In this document: one piece after another, positions 14,764-19,133 of the stretch
Layout: each line of letters starts with the position of its first letter
How positions within the stretch are numbered: the stretch's first letter is position 1
NCBI GenBank assembly: GCA_041082235.1
Contig: JBDOIG010000146.1
Span: forward strand, 1-19,133
Direction: 5' to 3'
DNA length: 19,133 nt
Source: CALJEL01 sp041082235
GTDB taxonomy: Bacteria; Nitrospirota; Thermodesulfovibrionia; Thermodesulfovibrionales; CALJEL01
Position numbers and translations under genes: made by a program
Notes under the pieces: generated by a model
What the model was told of the DNA's origin: nothing
The model's database searches: none
What the model saw: the letters and a program-made list of their open reading frames with translations, nothing else

Positions 14764-15410
14764 TAAAACAGGAGCAGTTTGAGATAGAGGTTTTAGACAG
14801 GCTTAAAAGTGGTAGATTTCTGGATGCCCTTATCTTTACAGATGGAACAATGCTCAGACTCTGCTACGGGCTCCAGAGATACTCTTTAGACCTTGATTTC
14901 TGGCTTTATAAAAAGGTTGATATAGAAAACTATTTCACGAGATTAGAGGATTATCTTGGAAAATATTACTATATACGAGATGCTGAAAATAAATTCTATA
15001 CAATGATTTTTGAGATAAAATCAAAGGATTTTCCGAAAAGCCTTAAGATTGAGATTAGGAAGAGGGTTGAGAATGCGAGGGTTGAATTTTCAATAGCCTA
15101 TAGTAAATATTCAAGCACTCAGGTTATGGTGAGAACTCTTTCCCTTGATGAAGTTATGAAGTCAAAGATTAGGGCCGTTTTAGATAGAAAAGAAATAAGG
15201 GATGTCTTTGATATAGAATTTCTCTTAAAAAGGGGAATTGAACTAAAGGCCAGCAGGGAAGAGCTCTTAAAACTCCTTGATAATATAAACTTTCTAAAGA
15301 AAACTGATTATACTGTGAAACTTGGCTCAATCCTTGAACTAGAAGAAAGAAAATATTACATAAAAGAAAATTTTAAAATTCTTGTTCTAAAGATAAAGGA
15401 GTTATTATAA
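14751..15410 (+). CDS. AbiEii-type nucleotidyltransferase toxin
   Basis: 219 residues of the nucleotidyltransferase AbiEii/AbiGii family (DUF1814-like). Active-site pattern: TDGTMLRLCYG (Thr30 to Gly40; family GGT appears as DGT) then RYSLDLDFWL with Ser45, Asp47 and Asp49, the metal-binding DxD. Further on, DEVMKSKIRAVLDRKEIRDVFDIEFLL matches the conserved K...R...RD..D segment. Family knowledge: such enzymes transfer nucleotides to tRNA or other acceptors and block growth, giving abortive infection, with AbiEi repressing the operon and neutralising the toxin. It starts within the antitoxin end (13-nt overlap) with GTGAAAGAG upstream. The gene is intact, which argues that the antitoxin frame upstream is somehow expressed. 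Confidence 0.88.
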   Translation: MRDLIKQEQFEIEVLDRLKSGRFLDALIFTDGTMLRLCYGLQRYSLDLDFWLYKKVDIENYFTRLEDYLGKYYYIRDAENKFYTMIFEIKSKDFPKSLKIEIRKRVENARVEFSIAYSKYSSTQVMVRTLSLDEVMKSKIRAVLDRKEIRDVFDIEFLLKRGIELKASREELLKLLDNINFLKKTDYTVKLGSILELEERKYYIKENFKILVLKIKELL

Positions 15411-15509
15411 AGGTTAAAATTATATTAAAAATACGTTTTGCTGGTTTTAACAAGGATTTAGCTAAAACAATAAAATAAAAATTAGTAATTGCTAAAAAGT
15501 AGGTTAGTT

Positions 15510-16098
15510 ATGCCAGTCTTAAAGTATCCTTGTAACATTATTGACGAAATTAAAAAGAGGTTAAAGGTTAAGGATAAGAGCAGGACCATATTGCGATTTC
15601 ACGAAGAAAAATATTTTGATAGCGAATCAGCTATTGAACCATCTGCTTTAATAGAATTTATAGAATTTTTAAATGGGTTCCAGCAACTTGAGTTTTTAGG
15701 AGGTTGGACAGAGAGAGGGACTACTAAGCTTGTAAATGTATATAAAAACTTAAAGGAGTATTTAGCTGGTGAGCGCGAGAAGACTGGATTTGTAAATCTA
15801 TATACTATCTTTTTCCGAGGGGCCCCCTTCAGGTATATTAGCCATATCACCTGAGATACTTGTTTTCATCCCGGCCTTGCAAGAGCCATCTGAACCGATA
15901 TTTCTAAAATTTGTGGGCTTTTCTCATTCTGAAAAACAAAGAATAAAGACATTGGCTACCCAATATAGATTAGGATTTTACGGAGAACCAGACAGGCCAA
16001 TACTATATAGGGAAAGCGGTTTTGACATTAAAGATGTTAAAGAATTCATGGTAGATGTTTTAAGGTTCTGTGAAGATGCTGTATGTGCAGAGATTTAA
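15510..16098 (+). pseudogene. Unrecognised gene split by a frameshift
   Basis: The first frame starts at ATG 15510 (MPVLKYPCNIIDEIKKR; a TTG at 15489 is less likely) and ends at 15852-15854. The next frame is open from 15796 and continues to 16098 (SEGPPSGILAISPEILVF, then FLKFVGFSHSEKQRIKTLA). The overlap 15796-15854 contains T5 (15810-15814) and the GGGGCCCCC run (15819-15827). Removing one T joins them into a 195-residue protein reading NLYTIFSEGPPSGILAI, which looks natural. I do not recognise the family. It directly follows the AbiE-like pair on the same strand with about 100 AT-rich nt between, so it may belong to the same accessory or defence block. Real pseudogene, sequencing indel and +1 frameshifting are all open. 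Confidence 0.55.
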
Positions 16099-16184
16099 AG
16101 GATATACAGAAACAGGATGGCTGCTTTACGATTACTTCATCAATTTAATTGACCTTTTCTATCCTGTTTTATTACAATAAAGTT

Positions 16185-16676
16185 ATGAGGTTTCTAAACA
16201 TATTAATAGCTTTGATAGTCTTTTTCTTTCTCCCTTCAATCCTTCAGGCAGAGTACAAGCCAGCACCTGATTTTGTCCTTAAAGACCTGAATGGAAAGGC
16301 AATTAAACTCTCTGATTTCAGGGGCAGGGTGGTGCTTCTGAATTTCTGGGCTACCTGGTGCGATGTCTGTGTCGAGGAGATGGATGGTTTGAATAAGGTT
16401 TACAGGGTTATGAAGACCAAGGGATTTGTTGTGATAGCTGTATCCATAGATCAGTCAAAAAAATCTGTGTCAGATTTTGTGAAACTCAAAGGTCTTGAGT
16501 TCCCTGTTTTGCTTGATCCCGAAAAGGAGGTCTATTTCGATAAGTATGCTGTCTTCGGTCTTCCCACAAGTTTTTTAATTGATAAAAAGGGAAATATAAG
16601 AGAAAGATATATCGGTGAGGAAGACTGGCAGGACAGGAGTTTTACTGAAAAGGTCATTAAACTATTAAATGAGTAG
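16185..16676 (+). CDS. TlpA/ResA-like thioredoxin-fold protein, exported
   Basis: 163 residues from ATG 16185; a TTG at 16149 would place 12 residues ahead of the signal peptide and is rejected. Signal peptide or anchor 1-22 (LNILIALIVFFFLPSILQA). The redoxin fold has PDFVLKDLNGK, FWATWCDVC with the CxxC pair Cys59/Cys62, and the cis-Pro loop FGLPTSFLID. The second residue before Cys62 is Val, not the usual Pro (WCxPC), which may change redox potential. It acts in the periplasm or outer face of the membrane as a thiol reductase, perhaps in cytochrome maturation or disulfide repair; no heme genes are nearby. It precedes a small lipoprotein by 11 nt. Confidence 0.9.
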   Translation: MRFLNILIALIVFFFLPSILQAEYKPAPDFVLKDLNGKAIKLSDFRGRVVLLNFWATWCDVCVEEMDGLNKVYRVMKTKGFVVIAVSIDQSKKSVSDFVKLKGLEFPVLLDPEKEVYFDKYAVFGLPTSFLIDKKGNIRERYIGEEDWQDRSFTEKVIKLLNE

Positions 16677-16687
16677 GGAAGGTAAAT

Positions 16688-17026
16688 ATGTTCAGGATAA
16701 TATCAATTTTAATCATTTCAATAATAATTTCTGGATGTGCCTCAACATTTCTTGTTTATAAGGATGGGAAGGCACAATATTTTGGCTCAAACAGAAAAGA
16801 AGTTCAAGAGCTCCTCTGTAAGACAGGTGATCTCAAGAAGGTTCTTGAGCATACTGAGACGATTGATGAGTCAACAAGAGATTCCCTCTATAAATATACA
16901 TGTGTAGAGCTTAACGGCGAAGAGGTAAAGAAGATTTACTCTGACCTCTCACCTGAACAGAGAAAAGACCTGAGGCTTGCATTCAGAAAAGAGGGATATG
17001 ATATTAATTATTATCCCTGCGGTTGA
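16688..17026 (+). CDS. Small predicted lipoprotein
   Basis: 112 residues. A hydrophobic signal (IISILIISIIISGC) ends in a lipobox with Cys17 as the modified residue, after which CASTFLVYKDGKAQYFGS begins the mature part. The body is charged, with two pairs of Cys-containing segments (ELLCKTGDL, KYTCVEL, YYPCG). GGAAGG lies 6 nt before the ATG, inside the 11-nt gap from the TlpA-like gene, so they form an operon and the lipoprotein Cys residues could be a target of that thiol protein. This link is inference. No family is recognised. Confidence 0.8.
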   Translation: MFRIISILIISIIISGCASTFLVYKDGKAQYFGSNRKEVQELLCKTGDLKKVLEHTETIDESTRDSLYKYTCVELNGEEVKKIYSDLSPEQRKDLRLAFRKEGYDINYYPCG

Positions 17027-17042
17027 CTCGAAGGAAGACTAT

Positions 17043-17063
17043 AGCCATTCTGTAGGAATGGCT
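17043..17063. terminator. Hairpin between convergent genes
   Basis: AGCCATTC (17043-17050) pairs perfectly with GAATGGCT (17056-17063), with a TGTAG loop. It sits 16 nt after the lipoprotein stop and touches the stop of rsmE on the other strand. T-runs are poor on both sides, so it is probably a weak bidirectional terminator or a 3'-end stabiliser. Confidence 0.5.
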
Positions 17064-17785
17064 TAACCAAGGTCACCATAGATAAATTGTAGAAGGCTTA
17101 AAGCTGTTATGGTGGCTGTTTCTGCCCTGAGAATCCTTGGTCCAAGACCTGCAGGTATGAAACCCTTGGAGGCTGCTATGCTTATCTCATTCTCTGAAAA
17201 ACCTCCTTCAGGACCCATTATGCAGTAGATTGTGGTGACCTTTTCATCAGGAAGTATTTCTTTCAGACCCTTTTTTGAATCTTCATAAAAAATAAAGCCT
17301 TTAAATCTTTCGTCCTGTTTTTTTAAAAATTCTTCAAAGAGGATTGGTTCATGGATAACCGGTATCTCTGTCCTTCCGCACTGTTTTACAGATTCCTGGG
17401 CAATCCTGAGCCATCTTTTGTGCCTTTCTGTTTTTCTGACAATTGTCCTTGAGGTTACCACTGGATATATCTCTTTAACACCAAGTTCTGTTGCCTTCTG
17501 GATGACAAAATCTGTTTTTTCTCCTTTCAGTATTGACTGGACCAATATTAATTCAAGAGAAGATTCTGTATTGACCTTTTCTGAGTTATTTATTTTAATT
17601 GCTACTTCTTTTTTATTTATTGAGATAATGCTCGCTATGTAGAGATTTCCTTTGCTATCAAGTATATGTAATTCATCTCCTTTCTTTATTCTAAGGACAT
17701 CTATCAGGTAGTGGGCATCCTTACCTGAAATCCTGAACTCCTTTTGCTCTGATAAAATTAAGGAAGGGATTATGATGCGAGGCAT
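17063..17785 (-). CDS. rsmE: 16S rRNA m3U1498 methyltransferase RsmE
   Basis: 240 residues from the ATG at 17785 (MPRIIIPSLILSEQ); an upstream TTG at 17842 lies inside the cold-shock gene terminator and is not used. An N-terminal PUA-like domain (HYLIDVLRIKKGDELHIL) is followed by a SPOUT methyltransferase domain with ATELGVKEIYPVVTSRT, the SAM-binding knot GPEGGFSENEI and LGPRILRAETATITAL. It methylates U1498 of 16S rRNA in the small subunit. It lies downstream of the cold-shock gene, with a hairpin between them, so expression may depend on read-through. No clear ribosome binding site precedes the ATG. Confidence 0.93.
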   Translation of the reverse strand: MPRIIIPSLILSEQKEFRISGKDAHYLIDVLRIKKGDELHILDSKGNLYIASIISINKKEVAIKINNSEKVNTESSLELILVQSILKGEKTDFVIQKATELGVKEIYPVVTSRTIVRKTERHKRWLRIAQESVKQCGRTEIPVIHEPILFEEFLKKQDERFKGFIFYEDSKKGLKEILPDEKVTTIYCIMGPEGGFSENEISIAASKGFIPAGLGPRILRAETATITALSLLQFIYGDLG

Positions 17786-17811
17786 TAAATATATTAGGTG
17801 GAACTTAATGA

Positions 17812-17840
17812 GCGAGGGAGAAATTTTGTTCCTCCCTCGC
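17812..17840 (-). terminator. Terminator-like hairpin after the cold-shock gene
   Basis: GCGAGGGAG (17812-17820) pairs with CTCCCTCGC (17832-17840), a 9-bp stem rich in GC with an 11-nt loop. It follows the cold-shock stop by 7 nt on the minus strand. The downstream run is not T-rich (TCATTAAGTT), so partial termination before rsmE is likely. Confidence 0.6.
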
Positions 17841-17847
17841 AAGTTTC

Positions 17848-18051
17848 TTAGAGCTTCACTACATTGATTGCCTTTGGACCACGTTCGCCTTCTTCAATGT
17901 CAAACTGCACACGCTGACCTTCTGTGAGTGTCCTGAAGCCATTTCCCTTAATCGAGGTGTAATGAACGAAGACATCTGGACCATTATCCTGCTGGATAAA
18001 GCCAAAGCCCTTCGCCTCATTAAACCACTTCACCTTTCCTTCGTACGGCAT
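17848..18051 (-). CDS. Cold-shock domain protein (CspA family)
   Basis: 67 residues from the ATG at 18051. A TTG at 18060 would be only 1 nt from GGAGG, so the ATG, with GGAGG about 10 nt upstream, is preferred. A single OB-fold cold-shock domain: GKVKWFNEAKGFGFIQ carries RNP1 (KGFGFI) and DVFVHY carries RNP2. Binds single-stranded RNA/DNA as a chaperone. A leader of about 90 nt with two short hairpins separates its promoter (18148-18177) from the ATG, so temperature-dependent translation is likely, as known for csp genes. Confidence 0.96.
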   Translation of the reverse strand: MPYEGKVKWFNEAKGFGFIQQDNGPDVFVHYTSIKGNGFRTLTEGQRVQFDIEEGERGPKAINVVKL

Positions 18052-18061
18052 ACTACTCAAA

Positions 18062-18177
18062 CCTCCTTCTTCCCTGATATCTCAGGTAACTCAGCCTGAA
18101 AACTACAGGCAGGCAAATGAAAGAATTCATTCACCACTTCTTTAAATAGCATACATTAATAATTAATAAAAAGTAAA
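18062..18177 (-). promoter_or_regulatory. Cold-shock gene promoter and structured 5' leader
   Basis: On the minus strand TTTACT (18177-18172) is 18 nt from TATGCT (18153-18148), giving a start about 18141. The leader contains GCCTG...CAGGC and CCTGA-GATA-TCAGG hairpins just before the GGAGG ribosome binding site. The layout resembles csp leaders whose structure changes with temperature. The promoter is near the end of the Roadblock gene. Confidence 0.5.
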
Positions 18178-18178
18178 G

Positions 18179-18535
18179 TTAAATCTCTTTCTGTATTTTA
18201 GGAGCTGTTATCTTGAGAAAGAATCTTGCCTTCCCAATATTCCCATCAGGTTCTGTTACAAGGATAAGATAATATTCCGGAGTGATCTTTCTTAATATAA
18301 TTTTATATCTTTCCGTGGCTACGGAGAATTCATCCATGTGTCCGAGCTGGAGATTTTCAAGGGCAAAATTCATTGTTTTTAATATAGCTGAGAACTCTGC
18401 ACTGAGTGCTGACTGATCAATATTGTCTTTCTGGATGTAGGCATCAACAGGTATTCCATCGGATGCTATTATAAAGGCACCCACTGAGCCTTCTACCTTT
18501 GTGACAACATCTTTAAGGATTTCTGAGAAGCTCAT
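18179..18535 (-). CDS. Roadblock/LC7 domain protein (MglB-like)
   Basis: 118 residues, one Roadblock/LC7 domain: SFSEILKDVVTKVEGSVGAFIIASDGIPVDAYI at the N-terminus is the typical helix, strand, AxDG turn pattern. Next come helix 2 (SALSAEFSAILKTMNFALEN) and the strands KIILRKITPEYYLILVTEPDGNIGKARFFL. Such homodimeric proteins regulate small Ras-like GTPases (MglA type) in polarity and motility, but no MglA gene is in the window. It overlaps the upstream TPR-containing gene by 23 nt and is probably co-translated with it; the two may form a complex. Confidence 0.87.
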   Translation of the reverse strand: MSFSEILKDVVTKVEGSVGAFIIASDGIPVDAYIQKDNIDQSALSAEFSAILKTMNFALENLQLGHMDEFSVATERYKIILRKITPEYYLILVTEPDGNIGKARFFLKITAPKIQKEI

Positions 18536-19133
18536 CTTTTCTCTTCTTTATGGCCTCTAAAAAGTTAATCAATTGCTGGGTAATTAGTTCATTGCCTTTA
18601 CCCAGTATCTTAAGGAATGCCTTTAGTTCCTCAAGTCTCTGTATAATCCTTTTATCACCGGGATGTTCTGATAGCATCTTTTTGTAAACCTCTATTGCCT
18701 TTGGATAGTTGCCCTGCTGGATTAATCTGTCAGGATAGGAGAAATCAAGTTCTGGCATCTCAGGCCTTGTAGAGGTTATCTCTGGCTCAGCCTGTACTGG
18801 TTCAATAGGGGTTACCTCTTCCTCCCTCTCAGGTGTTTCAACAAAAAATTCCTCCTCTGTCTTAATCGTATCAACTTCTAATGGTGTGGCTTCCTGCTCC
18901 TCTGGATAGCTGGCGATTTCAGGCTCAGGTTTAATTTCTGGAATCTCCTGGGCCTCAGTGACCTCTTCATGAAGTGTTTCCTTTGAATAAAATTCATCCT
19001 TGAATTTTTCAAATTCCTCTTCACTGTAGGAGGTCTTGTTCACAGGCATAAAACCCTCAAGGTCAAAATGTTCTGGTTCCTCATTTACTGTCTTTTCAGG
19101 CCTTGGAGGCTCTATCGGTCTTGAGGCTGGAGG
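18513..19133 (-). CDS. Acidic, Pro-rich protein with C-terminal TPR, 5' end outside window
   Basis: The minus-strand frame is open from the window edge (19133) to the stop at 18513-18515. The ATG at 19049 is internal, since 28 further codons upstream are open in the same frame without a stop and have the same Pro/Glu-rich style (RPIEPPRPEKTVNEEPEHFD). The visible part is about 206 residues: a long acidic, likely disordered region (EEEFFVETPEREEEVTPIEP), then one TPR-like unit PDRLIQQGNYPKAIEVYKKMLSEHPGDKRII, and a C-terminal helix. It overlaps the Roadblock gene by 23 nt. It probably acts as a scaffold for the Roadblock protein. Family not recognised beyond the TPR. Confidence 0.75.
   Translation of the reverse strand, partial: PPASRPIEPPRPEKTVNEEPEHFDLEGFMPVNKTSYSEEEFEKFKDEFYSKETLHEEVTEAQEIPEIKPEPEIASYPEEQEATPLEVDTIKTEEEFFVETPEREEEVTPIEPVQAEPEITSTRPEMPELDFSYPDRLIQQGNYPKAIEVYKKMLSEHPGDKRIIQRLEELKAFLKILGKGNELITQQLINFLEAIKKRKDELLRNP

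Noticed and set aside
16110..16169. AAACAGGAT / ATCCTGTTT inverted repeat before the TlpA-like gene
   Set aside because: The arms are 9 nt but separated by about 42 nt, with no further pairing or T-run in the right place; probably chance.
17786..17842. N-terminal extension of RsmE from a TTG at 17842
   Set aside because: The TTG and next codons lie inside the GC-rich hairpin after the cold-shock gene, and the family starts at MPRIII (17785).
1..19133. CRISPR array or prophage attachment sites
   Set aside because: No regularly spaced direct repeats were seen. The only repeats of note are the three palindromic composites. The tRNA-Ser 3' end has no second copy in the window and no integrase.

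Overview
This is a bacterial chromosome segment of low-to-moderate GC. It is rich in AGG/AGA arginine and ATA isoleucine codons, with short intergenic gaps and several ATGA start-stop overlaps. The SRP RNA is the small type (about 113 nt) without an Alu domain. The order tRNA-Ser, ffs, dnaX, ybaB/ebfC, recR is a common housekeeping layout. The mix of a Roadblock protein, charged-linker regulators, a dynamin-like GTPase and amino-acid ABC genes would fit Nitrospirota (Thermodesulfovibrio-like) or a related anaerobic lineage. That assignment is a guess from style, not a proven placement.

Layout. (1) 1-147 looks like the 5' end of an insertion sequence of the IS256/mutator kind on the minus strand, with a hairpin that covers its ribosome binding site. 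(2) 488-2188 is a fluoride-responsive unit: a clear fluoride (crcB-motif) riboswitch with a terminator platform, followed by a cation/proton-antiporter family membrane protein and a universal stress protein. (3) 2229-8643 is a plus-strand run: a dynamin-like GTPase, a zinc-ribbon/HEAT protein, a soluble P-type-ATPase-like HAD protein, a fused amino-acid binding protein/permease, its ABC ATPase, and a MurC/Mpl-like Mur ligase overlapping the ATPase by 4 nt. A composite palindromic repeat occurs three times (191-300, 3982-4072, 6451-6534), and two copies contain the stop codon of the upstream gene. (4) 8649-9722 (minus) is a zinc-ribbon/charged-linker/receiver protein. (5) 9786-12728 is the tRNA-Ser(GGA), 4.5S RNA, dnaX, ebfC, recR cluster. 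dnaX carries an A8 slippery tract placed to give a shortened gamma-like product. (6) 12725-14041 (minus) is an MtaD-like amidohydrolase.

(7) 14140-16098 is the accessory part: an AbiEi/AbiEii toxin-antitoxin pair followed by an unrecognised gene. The AbiEi reading frame opens only if a -1 shift happens at a T-TTT-TTA heptamer close to its start. The unrecognised gene is also split between two frames. The amidohydrolase and abiEi are divergent, and both have -10 boxes ending exactly 6 nt before ATG, so both mRNAs may be leaderless. (8) 16185-17026 codes for a TlpA-like thioredoxin-fold protein and a small lipoprotein. (9) 17063-19133 (minus) holds rsmE, a cold-shock protein with its own promoter and structured leader, a Roadblock/LC7 protein, and the C-terminal part of an acidic TPR protein running off the window.

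The most noteworthy items are the possible programmed frameshift in the antitoxin, the fluoride switch on an antiporter-Usp operon, the composite repeat family, the dnaX slippery site, and the transporter-linked Mur ligase paralog.
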